DNA of 64,000 nt, from assembly GCA_942493365.1 (NCBI GenBank), contig OW818697.1, positions 124,001-188,000 on the forward strand. Direction: 5' to 3'. Below are positions 53,357-60,275 of the stretch, piece by piece (the stretch's first letter is position 1; each line of letters begins with the position of its first letter). The stretch is from UBA8949 sp942493365 (lineage in GTDB: Bacteria > Bacillota > Clostridia > Saccharofermentanales > UBA5734). Position numbers and translations under genes: made by a program. The notes under the pieces were generated by a model. It did no database searches, was not told the origin of the DNA, and saw only the letters and a list, made by a program, of their open reading frames with translations.

Positions 53357-54277
53357 TTACTCGTTGTTTTTACCGAAAACACGATCGGTCAATGCCTTGG
53401 CGGCATTGTAACCCATTTTTTTCTGTCGGAAATTGATGGCGGCCACCTCGACAATGATGGCCAGATTGCGACCGGGGCGAACCGGGATGGTGATCGATGG
53501 CACGTTGATGCCGAGTATATCGGTAAATTCCTCAGTCAATCCTAGCCGCTCGTAAGTTTTTTTCTCATCCCACAATTCGAGATTGATGACAAAATCGATG
53601 TTCTCTTGCATTTTCACCGATGAAACGCCATAGAGTTCCTTGACATCCAGGATACCAATGCCGCGAATTTCAATCAAATGGCGGATAATCTCCGGTGCGC
53701 GACCGAGCAGGGTTGTGTCGGATACCCGCCGGACTTCAACCAGATCGTCGGCAATCAGACGATGACCGCGCTTGACGACCTCCAGCGCGGTTTCAGACTT
53801 ACCAACACCGCTTTCGCCAAGGATCAGGATGCCTTCGCCATAAACCTCGATCAGAACACCGTGCAGCGATGTCCGAGGAGCCAGCTCAAGATTGAGAAAC
53901 TTAACCACCGCGCTCGTAAACGATGCTGTCATCTCGGCCGTGCGAAAAACCGGAATCAAATATTTTTTGGCGCAGGCGATCAATTCTGCTGGCGCATTGT
54001 GACTTCGGGTCAGAACCAGGCAAGGGATGCCCTGGGCAAAAAGCGCATCAATGCGCGCCAGACGTTCGGATGAATCCAGACGCTCCAGGTAAGCTGTTTC
54101 CATATTGCCCAGAACCTGGATGCGGTCCGGCCCGAAATGATCGAAATAGCCGGCCAGCTGGAGTCCCGGGCGGGTGACGTCGGCCACAGATATCCTTATT
54201 TCTTCGAAATTGCCGTAATTGGCAATAGTCTCCAAATCGAACTCGTTTATAATTGATTGTAATGAAACTGAAGCCAT
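53357..54277 (-). CDS. hprK: HPr kinase/phosphorylase
   Basis: The 306-residue bifunctional enzyme phosphorylates Ser46 of HPr and reverses it, controlling carbon catabolite repression. The Walker A loop is LILGESGVGKSETALEVVKR near residue 150, followed by LIADDLVEVRR, with the K3-type segment VPSITIPVRPGRNLAIIVEV near 265. I chose the ATG at 54277, six bases after AGGAGG. No ptsH or crh gene is in the window. Confidence 0.95.
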   Translation of the reverse strand: MASVSLQSIINEFDLETIANYGNFEEIRISVADVTRPGLQLAGYFDHFGPDRIQVLGNMETAYLERLDSSERLARIDALFAQGIPCLVLTRSHNAPAELIACAKKYLIPVFRTAEMTASFTSAVVKFLNLELAPRTSLHGVLIEVYGEGILILGESGVGKSETALEVVKRGHRLIADDLVEVRRVSDTTLLGRAPEIIRHLIEIRGIGILDVKELYGVSSVKMQENIDFVINLELWDEKKTYERLGLTEEFTDILGINVPSITIPVRPGRNLAIIVEVAAINFRQKKMGYNAAKALTDRVFGKNNE

Positions 54278-54307
54278 ACGAAACCTCCTACTGTTCGCCA
54301 CCATTTT

Positions 54308-54313
54308 ATTATA
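54308..54313 (-). promoter_or_regulatory. Candidate -10 of the hprK operon
   Basis: A perfect TATAAT on the minus strand lies 30 bases before the hprK ATG. No convincing -35 is present. Confidence 0.4.
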
Positions 54314-54365
54314 TACGATCAAAGGTCAATGTGATAGCAACCAACAATACCCACAGCCTGAATAA

Positions 54366-54390
54366 GGAAAAGCCGGACATTTGTCCGGCT
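54366..54390 (-). terminator. Terminator after tRNA-Gly
   Basis: AGCCGGACA and TGTCCGGCT form a perfect stem directly after the tRNA, followed by TTTT on the minus strand. Confidence 0.8.
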
Positions 54391-54392
54391 GG

Positions 54393-54467
54393 TGGAGCGG
54401 AATACGAGATTCGGACTCGCGACTTTCACCTTGGCAAGGTGACACTCTACCACTGAGTTAATTCCGC
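54393..54467 (-). tRNA. tRNA-Gly (anticodon GCC), copy 2
   Basis: A full 75-base cloverleaf with a 7-bp acceptor GCGGAAT/ATTCCGC, anticodon loop TTGCCAA and an encoded 3' CCA. The sequence is identical to the copy at 55595-55669. It has its own promoter and terminator. Confidence 0.96.
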
Positions 54468-54477
54468 ATGCACGCGT

Positions 54478-54507
54478 ATTATACAAAAATCATATTTGCC
54501 CTGTCAA
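54478..54507 (-). promoter_or_regulatory. Consensus promoter of tRNA-Gly copy 2
   Basis: Perfect TTGACA (54507-54502) and TATAAT (54483-54478) are 18 bases apart. The -35 overlaps the stop codon of the HEAT-like gene. The start lies near 54471, just before the tRNA. Confidence 0.85.
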
Positions 54508-55427
54508 GATGGGTTTTTCAGTCGATGACGCAAATCACCGATGTCGCCGCCCAGTCGATGAATGGCCGCCAGCGTTTCGCTGATCATCTGCCGATCGGTC
54601 ACTTCGGGGTGGCGTTCCAGCCAGCCACGCAAGGTCGTCACAGCCCGACGATCGCCGTAATCGCCGAGGCAGACCGCGCCGATCACTTTGCGGCTCATTT
54701 TTCGGAAAGCCTCGCGCAGGCATCTGAAGATTTCGTCTGATGGGCAGTTTTTGCCAATGTCGGTCAAAATGATCAGCAGGTAGTCTTCGGTCGGGTTGAG
54801 ATCATCGGTTGTGCTCAGGCTCTGGTTGAGCAGTTTGAGCAACCTGGGCACTGCCGATGGCCCGATCTCGATGAGAAAGGCACGTACTGCTTCGGCCATG
54901 ATTTCGTTGGGCTGATGAGTTGAGGCAAATTTCTCGATTACTTTGTCGCTGAGGTCCGCACACTGCCATTCGCCAAGCAGCCTAAGGTATTGAGCGGCCA
55001 CGATCGGTCCGTTGTTCTCTTCAGTCAGCTCGCTAAGCGGCACAGAAAAATCGACTTCGTTCAATTCAGCAGCCAAGCCTTCAATCAGCGGTTGACCAAA
55101 CGAGGCCAGCTTGACCTTGACCAAGTCCGGGAATTGTTCATCGCAAAAAACCGCGGCGTACTTTGCCAGCTCCAAGGCCTTGTCCAATGTGACAACGCCC
55201 GCCAGAACAGCAGCGCCGGTCAAATCGATCTGATCGTCTGACAAGGGCTGATCCTGCCATCCCTGCACGGCGTTGCAGGCGGCATGGCGCAGCGCCGCGT
55301 CCTGTTCCGCGGGATCAAGATCAGCCAAAGCGTTTTCATCATCCAGTATTTCATCCATTGCCGCTGCAAAAGCCTGATTGTATTTTTGAAAGAAGAGCCT
55401 GAGAACTTGATTGTTCAGTGGTTGCAT
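54504..55427 (-). CDS. HEAT-like helical repeat protein, function unknown
   Basis: The 307-residue acidic protein is almost all helical. Helix pairs such as IMAEAVRAFLIEIGPSAVPR and EAFRKMSRKVIGAVCLGDYG followed by DRRAVTTLRGWLERHPEVTD resemble HEAT/PBS repeats. There is no signal or membrane segment. AAAAGGAG lies six bases before the ATG. It sits alone between two tRNA units and probably depends on read-through from the tRNA terminator or an unseen promoter. It may be a binding scaffold; the partner is unknown. Confidence 0.75.
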   Translation of the reverse strand: MQPLNNQVLRLFFQKYNQAFAAAMDEILDDENALADLDPAEQDAALRHAACNAVQGWQDQPLSDDQIDLTGAAVLAGVVTLDKALELAKYAAVFCDEQFPDLVKVKLASFGQPLIEGLAAELNEVDFSVPLSELTEENNGPIVAAQYLRLLGEWQCADLSDKVIEKFASTHQPNEIMAEAVRAFLIEIGPSAVPRLLKLLNQSLSTTDDLNPTEDYLLIILTDIGKNCPSDEIFRCLREAFRKMSRKVIGAVCLGDYGDRRAVTTLRGWLERHPEVTDRQMISETLAAIHRLGGDIGDLRHRLKNPS

Positions 55428-55446
55428 CGCATACTCCTTTTGAAGG

Positions 55447-55472
55447 AAAAAGCCTCCGCATAGCGGAGGCTT
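55447..55472 (-). terminator. Terminator of the five-tRNA operon
   Basis: AAGCCTCCGC and GCGGAGGCTT pair perfectly around a three-base loop, followed by TTTTT on the minus strand, six bases after tRNA-Cys. Confidence 0.85.
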
Positions 55473-55477
55473 AATTT

Positions 55478-55551
<74 letters not shown>

Positions 55552-55594
55552 AAATTATTCTAGCCGATGATGCTGGTTCACCGGCTAGAATGGC

Positions 55595-55669
55595 TGGAGC
55601 GGAATACGAGATTCGGACTCGCGACTTTCACCTTGGCAAGGTGACACTCTACCACTGAGTTAATTCCGC
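55595..55669 (-). tRNA. tRNA-Gly (anticodon GCC), copy 1
   Basis: A 75-base cloverleaf with loop TTGCCAA and encoded CCA, identical to the copy at 54393-54467. It lies five bases after tRNA-Val. Confidence 0.96.
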
Positions 55670-55673
55670 GTGA

Positions 55674-55749
55674 TGGTGGGTACTACAGGACTTGAACCTG
55701 CGACCCCATGCGTGTGAAGCATGTGCTCTCCCAGCTGAGCTAAGCACCC
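55674..55749 (-). tRNA. tRNA-Val (anticodon CAC)
   Basis: A 76-base cloverleaf with acceptor GGGTGCT, anticodon stem CATGC/GCATG around loop TTCACAC (anticodon CAC) and encoded CCA. Confidence 0.94.
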
Positions 55750-55752
55750 TTG

Positions 55753-55827
55753 TGGTGACCCGTAGGAGAATCGAACTCCTGTCGTCGCCGTGAAAGGGCG
55801 ATGTCTTGACCGCTTGACCAACGGGCC
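55753..55827 (-). tRNA. tRNA-Glu (anticodon TTC)
   Basis: A 75-base cloverleaf with acceptor GGCCCGT, anticodon stem CGCCC with loop TTTCAC (anticodon TTC), T-arm AGGAGTTCGATTCTCCT and encoded CCA. Confidence 0.95.
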
Positions 55828-55830
55828 ATA

Positions 55831-55907
55831 TGGTAGCGGCGGTCGGATTTGAACCAACGACCCTTCGGGTATGAACCGAACGCTCTGGCCAACTGAGCTA
55901 CGCCGCC
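55831..55907 (-). tRNA. tRNA-Met (anticodon CAT), probably elongator
   Basis: A 77-base cloverleaf with acceptor GGCGGCG (first pair G-U), anticodon stem TTCGG/CCGAA, loop TTCATAC and encoded CCA. It lacks the three G-C pairs of an initiator anticodon stem, so it is elongator Met. A lysidine-modified Ile2 tRNA is less likely. Confidence 0.92.
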
Positions 55908-55949
55908 ATTTAAAGGTGCAAACGCCGTTGCTCCGCAAGGCGCTTAATG

Positions 55950-55979
55950 ATTCTAACAGCAGAACATGGTTTTTGTCAA
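55950..55979 (-). promoter_or_regulatory. Promoter of the five-tRNA operon
   Basis: TTGACA (55979-55974) and TAGAAT (55955-55950) are 18 bases apart on the minus strand. The start near 55943 precedes tRNA-Met by about 36 bases. Confidence 0.8.
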
Positions 55980-55983
55980 CAAG

Positions 55984-56056
55984 GGATTTTCCGTGTCCCG
56001 CTCGCTCAGGTATTTTTGCGATGCAAAAATAATTAAGGCTGGGACACGGAAAATCC
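55984..56056. repeat. Nested palindromic element
   Basis: GGATTTTCCGTGTCCC (55984-55999) and its perfect inverse (56041-56056) enclose a second perfect inverted repeat, TATTTTTGC-gat-GCAAAAATA (56011-56031). It lies between the rplL terminator and the tRNA promoter, ending five bases from the -35. Its function is unknown. It could be a small mobile repeat or a structured RNA. Confidence 0.75.
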
Positions 56057-56096
56057 TCTAAAGACTACAGGACGAAAGTTTTCCTACGGGCAAAAG

Positions 56097-56120
56097 AAAA
56101 GGGACTGCCGAAGCAGCCCC
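56097..56120 (-). terminator. Terminator after rplL
   Basis: GGGGCTGC-TTCG-GCAGTCCC with a stable tetraloop is followed by TTTTCTTTT on the minus strand. Confidence 0.85.
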
Positions 56121-56148
56121 TTGAAATGTCGTTTGGCTCGAAGGTTGC

Positions 56149-56529
56149 TTACTTGACTTCGACTTCAGCGCCAGCTTCTTTGAGTTTGTTGGCAACAGCT
56201 TCGGCGTCTTCTTTGCTGACGTTCTCTTTGACGGTCTGCGGAGCGCCGTCGACCAGGTCTTTGGCTTCCTTGAGACCGAGGCCGGTCAGCTCGCGGACAG
56301 CCTTGATGACGTTGATCTTGCTGGCGCCAGGCCCCTTGAGGATGACGGTGAATTCGGTCTGCTCTTCAACGACGGCCGCGGCAGCGCCGCCGGCAGCGGG
56401 AGCAGCAGACGCCATAGCGGCCGCTGATACACCAAATTCGGTTTCCAGAGCTTTGACCAGCTCGGAGAGCTCCATGACAGTCAGGGTTTTGACTTCTTCA
56501 ATAAATTTTTCGATTTTTTCGTTAGCCAT
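56149..56529 (-). CDS. rplL: Ribosomal protein L7/L12
   Basis: The 126-residue acidic stalk protein has an N-terminal dimerisation helix (EVKTLTVMELSELVKALE), an Ala-rich hinge near residues 38-52 and the factor-binding C-terminal domain with KINVIKAVRELTGLGLKEAK and KEDAEAVANKLKEAGAEVEV. I chose the ATG at 56529, eight bases after GGAGG. It follows rplJ; the rpoB gene that often follows is absent here. Confidence 0.97.
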   Translation of the reverse strand: MANEKIEKFIEEVKTLTVMELSELVKALETEFGVSAAAMASAAPAAGGAAAAVVEEQTEFTVILKGPGASKINVIKAVRELTGLGLKEAKDLVDGAPQTVKENVSKEDAEAVANKLKEAGAEVEVK

Positions 56530-56583
56530 TTTAAAAACCTCCATTAAAATTCGATCTGTTCTTTCAGATCACATTTGATTCAA

Positions 56584-57105
56584 TTACACAGCAACTGCTT
56601 GGGCACTGCCGCCTTCTTTTTTCTCCGCGATGGCATTGAGAACAATCGCCAATTTGGTGATCGGAGAGATCATGGTGTAAACCAACTGGCCATAGAGAAC
56701 TTCCTTGCTGGGGATGGAAGCCAGACGATTGACATCATCGACGCTGATGGCTTTGCCTTCGTAAACGCCGCCCTTGATGCTGAGCTTGTCGAATTTGTCG
56801 GCGTACTCCTTGACAACTTTAGCGGCAGCCACGACATCCACGGTGCTGTAGGCAATCGCGGTCGGGCCGGCCAGCATGGTTTCCAGGCCTGTGATACCAA
56901 CGTCTTTCAGGGCACGACCGGAGAGCGTGTTCTTGACGACCTGATATGAAACGCCGGCTTTTCTGAGGGCAGCACGCATCGCAGTATCCTGCTCAACGGT
57001 CAGTCCCCGATAATCCGCAAAGACGATCGACTGAGCCTGTTTGAATTCCTTGACCAAGCCTGCAACAGTTTCTTTCTTGGCATCTAATACTTTTTGACTG
57101 GGCAT
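56584..57105 (-). CDS. rplJ: Ribosomal protein L10
   Basis: The 173-residue stalk base protein binds L7/L12 dimers and 23S rRNA. QSIVFADYRGLTVEQDTAMR near residue 28 and YQVVKNTLSGRAL near 53 are typical, and the C-terminal helix binds L12. AGGAGG lies eight bases before the ATG. L10 probably controls its own operon through the leader at 57106-57265. Confidence 0.97.
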   Translation of the reverse strand: MPSQKVLDAKKETVAGLVKEFKQAQSIVFADYRGLTVEQDTAMRAALRKAGVSYQVVKNTLSGRALKDVGITGLETMLAGPTAIAYSTVDVVAAAKVVKEYADKFDKLSIKGGVYEGKAISVDDVNRLASIPSKEVLYGQLVYTMISPITKLAIVLNAIAEKKEGGSAQAVAV

Positions 57106-57265
57106 ATTTTGTACCTCCTTGTCCAGATTAAAAATACCCCTCGCGCCTGGTAGACGGAGGGGTACGGAGCAATCAAGCGATCAGCGGCATGCTGAAATCT
57201 GATAACCGCAACCTCGGCAGGACGTTTTGCGTTTAAGCCTAGCGGCTCCTGCTGTCTTTGGCGCA
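57106..57265 (-). ncRNA. Ribosomal protein L10 leader
   Basis: The transcribed leader between promoter and rplJ carries the conserved L10 leader elements AGACAGCAGGAGCCGC, then GGCTTAAACG and CGTCCTGCCGAGGTT, which form the kink-turn-containing stem bound by the L10-L12 complex. An attenuator-like hairpin lies just before the Shine-Dalgarno. The assignment rests on motif order and position. Confidence 0.85.
57130..57164 (-). terminator. Attenuator hairpin in the L10 leader
   Basis: TACCCCTC and GAGGGGTA pair perfectly, followed by ATTTTTAA on the minus strand, 13 bases before the rplJ ribosome site. It is suited to premature termination when L10 is in excess. Confidence 0.75.
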
Positions 57266-57272
57266 CTGGTTT

Positions 57273-57301
57273 ATTCTATTGTCAATCCGGCGCTTTGTCA
57301 A
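57273..57301 (-). promoter_or_regulatory. Promoter of rplJL
   Basis: TTGACA (57301-57296) and TAGAAT (57278-57273) are exactly 17 bases apart on the minus strand. It lies after rplA, so rplJL is a separate unit. Confidence 0.85.
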
Positions 57302-57333
57302 GCTTGGCAGCCTGGCGCACCGGTCTGGCCTGA

Positions 57334-58026
57334 TCAGATCAGGCGGCTGGTGTTGATTTTGATGCCCGGACCCATGGTCGACGCAATCGTGACGCTCTTC
57401 AGGTACTGACCTCTGGCGGCAGACGGTTTGGCCTTGATGATGGCATCAATGATGGTCTTGAAGTTGTCGGCGAGTTTCTCCTGGCCAAACGACACCTTGC
57501 CGATGGGGCAGTGGATGATGTTGGCTTTTTCCAGACGATACTCGATTTTACCGGCTTTGATTTCGGCGATCGCCTTGGCGACGTCCATGGTGACGGTACC
57601 GGACTTGGGGTTGGGCATCAGGCCTTTGGGGCCGAGGACTTTACCCAGCTTACCGACAACACCCATCATGTCAGGGGTCGCGACGATAACTTCGTAATCA
57701 AACCAGTTTTCGGTCTGGATCTTGGTAACCATGTCATCACCACCGACAAAGTCGGCACCGGCGGCCAGAGCTTCGTCAGCCTTGGGGCCTTTGGCGAACA
57801 CGAGAACGCGCTTGGTTTTACCGGTTCCATGGGGCAGCACAACGGCGCCGCGGACCTGCTGGTCAGCATGGCGCGAATCGACGCCCAGTCTGACATGCAG
57901 TTCGACGGTTTCGTCAAACTTGGCTCCGGCAGTTTTCTGAACCAGACTGATCGCTTCGGCGGCCTCGTAGAGTGTCGCGCGGTCAACAAGTTTGGCCAGT
58001 TCCTGGTACTTCTTGCCTCTTTTCAT
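57334..58026 (-). CDS. rplA: Ribosomal protein L1
   Basis: The 230-residue L1 stalk protein has ETVELHVRLGVDSRHADQQV near residue 40, VVLPHGTGKTKRVLVFAKGP near 62 and GLMPNPKSGTVTMDVAKAI near 135. It guides release of deacylated tRNA from the ribosome. GGAG precedes the ATG. It follows rplK by 21 bases and ends its unit. Confidence 0.97.
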   Translation of the reverse strand: MKRGKKYQELAKLVDRATLYEAAEAISLVQKTAGAKFDETVELHVRLGVDSRHADQQVRGAVVLPHGTGKTKRVLVFAKGPKADEALAAGADFVGGDDMVTKIQTENWFDYEVIVATPDMMGVVGKLGKVLGPKGLMPNPKSGTVTMDVAKAIAEIKAGKIEYRLEKANIIHCPIGKVSFGQEKLADNFKTIIDAIIKAKPSAARGQYLKSVTIASTMGPGIKINTSRLI

Positions 58027-58047
58027 TTCATCTCACTCCTTCGATTT

Positions 58048-58476
58048 TTAGCCGTCGATGACGACGATGCCCATGCTGCGAGCTGTTCCGGCAACCATTC
58101 TTGCGCAGGATTCCAAATCGGAAGCATTGGTATCGACCATTTTGATCTGGGCGATCTTCATGACTTCGGACATGGGGATCTTGGCGACTTTTTCGCGGTT
58201 GGGTTTTCCTGAACCGCTTTCAATGTTGCAGGCCTTTTTCAGCAGCACCGGGACCGGAGGAGTTTTTGTAATGAAAGTGAAGGATCGGTCCGCGAAGATG
58301 GTGATAACGACCGGAATAATCAGGCCGACATCCTTGGCGGTTCTTTCATTAAATTCCTTGACAAACCCGGCGATGTTGACACCGTGCTGGCCAAGGGCTG
58401 GTCCTACCGGCGGCGCTGGCGTGGCTTTGCCTGCGGGGATCTGTAATTTTACATACCCTGTGACTTTCTTTGCCAT
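58048..58476 (-). CDS. rplK: Ribosomal protein L11
   Basis: The 142-residue protein of the GTPase centre starts MAKKVTGYVKLQIPAGKATP and has the family signature PPVGPALGQHGVNI near residue 22. The C-terminal rRNA-binding domain includes ESCARMVAGTARSMGI. I chose the ATG at 58476 after GGAGG. Confidence 0.97.
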   Translation of the reverse strand: MAKKVTGYVKLQIPAGKATPAPPVGPALGQHGVNIAGFVKEFNERTAKDVGLIIPVVITIFADRSFTFITKTPPVPVLLKKACNIESGSGKPNREKVAKIPMSEVMKIAQIKMVDTNASDLESCARMVAGTARSMGIVVIDG

Positions 58477-58560
58477 TTTACGTCCACCTCCCAAAAAATT
58501 TACGCTGTTTGCGTCCTATCTGAACACCTTGCGGTGCCAAGTAAGTAAAGTAATGTTGAA

Positions 58561-59097
58561 TCAGATTCTGAGGATCTGCGTCAGTTCGAGCTCGACCGGG
58601 GTTTCGCGACCGAACATGGAAACCAGCACGCGCACCTTTTTCTTGTCGAGATTGATATCTTCAACTGTACCGATAAAGCTTTCCAGCGGGCCGCCGATAA
58701 CCTTGACGGAATCGCCGATGTCGTAATCGACCACGGGTTCCCAGCTGGATTCGAGTCCCATCAGCATGAGTTCCTCGTCGGTCAGCGGGATTGGCTTGGA
58801 GCTGGTCGGTCCGACAAAGCCGGTCACGCCGCGCGTGTTGCGAACAATGTACCAGATCTCGTCGGTCAAAACCATTTTGACCAGAACGTAACCGGGATAG
58901 ATCTTGCGCATGGTGGTCTTCTTTTTGCCATCCTTGATTTCGACCTGTTCCTCCATCGGAACAGATACTTCCTGAATGAAGTCCTGAATACCACGATTCT
59001 CGACTATTCGCTCGAGTGTCGCTTTGACTTTATTTTCATATCCGGAATAGGTATGAATGACATACCACTTCGCCTCATTGGCGACTCCTTCAACCAT
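58561..59097 (-). CDS. nusG: Transcription elongation/antitermination factor NusG
   Basis: The 178-residue protein has an N-terminal NGN domain (KWYVIHTYSGYENKVKATLE) and a C-terminal KOW domain (IGDSVKVIGGPLESFIGTVE near residue 127). It binds RNA polymerase and couples it with ribosomes or Rho. AAGGAG lies seven bases before the ATG. It is in the standard secE-nusG-rplK-rplA order. Confidence 0.97.
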   Translation of the reverse strand: MVEGVANEAKWYVIHTYSGYENKVKATLERIVENRGIQDFIQEVSVPMEEQVEIKDGKKKTTMRKIYPGYVLVKMVLTDEIWYIVRNTRGVTGFVGPTSSKPIPLTDEELMLMGLESSWEPVVDYDIGDSVKVIGGPLESFIGTVEDINLDKKKVRVLVSMFGRETPVELELTQILRI

Positions 59098-59132
59098 TTA
59101 TAAGCTCCTTCTATTATTTGCCCGCAAAAAGG

Positions 59133-59585
59133 TCAGCCGGCGATCGATGTCGTTACGCCAGGCGTTCCAGCCGGGATTGTCGTCGTCGCAGGCGCAACTG
59201 ACGTCGTAGGGGAAGTCGCTGCCGACGTGCCGGACGCTGCGGTCGTGGTCGTCGCGGCAGTTGTGCTCGATGGATCGATCGTAGCCACCGTCGTGACCGA
59301 TGGTGTGTAGAAGCCCACAGCCTTGAGACTTTCACGAATGACGGTGTCTACCAGAAACAGAATGGCGCTGATAATCAGGCAGATCGCGAGAACCGTTGCG
59401 GTGCTCTGAATCAGGCGCTTGCGATCCGGCCAGATAACCCGTTTGAGTTCAGCCTTCAGGTTGACAAAAAAGCTCTTCAGTTTTTTGGCAATCCGCACGA
59501 AGAATCCGCCGAATTTCTGCAAACCGTTCGGATTGGCTTTGCTACTCTTTTCAACGCGTTTCTCGTTTTTGCTTTTGTCTGCCAT
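59133..59585 (-). CDS. secE: Preprotein translocase subunit SecE with Thr/Ala-rich tail
   Basis: The 150-residue protein has a charged N-terminus, the SecE signature LKAELKRVIWPDRKRLIQST (residues 43-62) and one transmembrane helix (62-80). SecE of this class usually ends shortly after the helix. Here about 55 more residues (96-150), nearly all Thr, Ala, Ser and Pro, should lie outside the membrane. The tail is in frame with no sign of a shift. The ATG at 59585 follows AAGGA. Confidence 0.94.
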   Translation of the reverse strand: MADKSKNEKRVEKSSKANPNGLQKFGGFFVRIAKKLKSFFVNLKAELKRVIWPDRKRLIQSTATVLAICLIISAILFLVDTVIRESLKAVGFYTPSVTTVATIDPSSTTAATTTTAASGTSAATSPTTSVAPATTTIPAGTPGVTTSIAG

Positions 59586-59622
59586 CTTAAACACATCCTT
59601 CATCTGTCAGCAAGCCGCAGGA

Positions 59623-59787
59623 TTACTTCGTTTCCTTGTGATCCGTGTGTTTGCGGCAGAATCTGCAATATTTCTTCATTTCGAGACGGTCAGGGTCATT
59701 CTTCTTGTTTTTCGATGTGTTGTAATTACGCTGTTTGCAATCGACGCAAGACATTGTAATTCGATCACGGGCTCCCGCTTTTGCCAT
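59623..59787 (-). CDS. rpmG: Ribosomal protein L33
   Basis: The 54-residue protein has four Cys zinc ligands: CVDC near residue 14 and CRFC near 41. It also has the family motif NYNTSKNKKNDPDRLEMKKY. It is therefore the zinc-binding form of L33. GGAGG lies nine bases before the ATG. It is the first gene of the secE-nusG-rplKA unit. Confidence 0.96.
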   Translation of the reverse strand: MAKAGARDRITMSCVDCKQRNYNTSKNKKNDPDRLEMKKYCRFCRKHTDHKETK

Positions 59788-59865
59788 TTTGATTGTACCT
59801 CCGCAATGGTCTGCTGTTCAGGGTCTCAGCATAAAAAAAAGACCCTTTTATGGACAAGCAAACGA

Positions 59866-59894
59866 ATTCTATCACAAGAGCACAGCTTTGTCAA
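59866..59894 (-). promoter_or_regulatory. Promoter of rpmG-secE-nusG-rplK-rplA
   Basis: TTGACA (59894-59889) and TAGAAT (59871-59866) are 17 bases apart on the minus strand, the same arrangement as the rplJ promoter. Confidence 0.82.
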
Positions 59895-59922
59895 ACCAAT
59901 TCTACTCGGCAGCGATGTAGAA

Positions 59923-60210
59923 TCAGCGCCGTTTACGCAATTCCTGATAGACGTCGTCCAGTGAGACGCCCTGCTCGACCAGCAGAACGCAGGCATGATA
60001 GAAAAGATCGGCGATCTCGTAGGTGACCTCAGCCGGCTGGCGATTCTTGGCGGCGATGATGACCTCGGCCGCTTCCTCACCGATTTTTTTGCAGATTTTG
60101 TCCAGACCCTTGTCGAACAGGTAGTTGGTATAGGATCCTTCCTGCGGATTGGTCTGGCGATCGAGGATGACCTGATACAGTTCATCCATGATTTCTCCGA
60201 TTTGGCTCAT
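59923..60210 (-). CDS. hisE: Phosphoribosyl-ATP diphosphatase
   Basis: The 95-residue enzyme is the second step of histidine synthesis, splitting diphosphate from phosphoribosyl-ATP. The MazG-like helices read GLDKICKKIGEEAAEVIIAA with the acidic metal ligands, and ADLFYHACVLLVEQGVSLDD. AAGGGGAG lies before the ATG. HisE is separate here, while its usual fusion partner HisI is fused to HisF instead. Confidence 0.94.
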   Translation of the reverse strand: MSQIGEIMDELYQVILDRQTNPQEGSYTNYLFDKGLDKICKKIGEEAAEVIIAAKNRQPAEVTYEIADLFYHACVLLVEQGVSLDDVYQELRKRR

Positions 60211-60275
60211 GCTAATGCTCCCCTTTCGTCTGGAAAGTGCTCAAGTAGTCTATCACGAATCGCTTGGCACGCCAA

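Noticed and set aside
57334..57352. GCCTGATC/GATCAGGC palindrome at the rplA stop codon
   Set aside because: Arms are separated by one base and there is no T-run, so it is unlikely to be a terminator.
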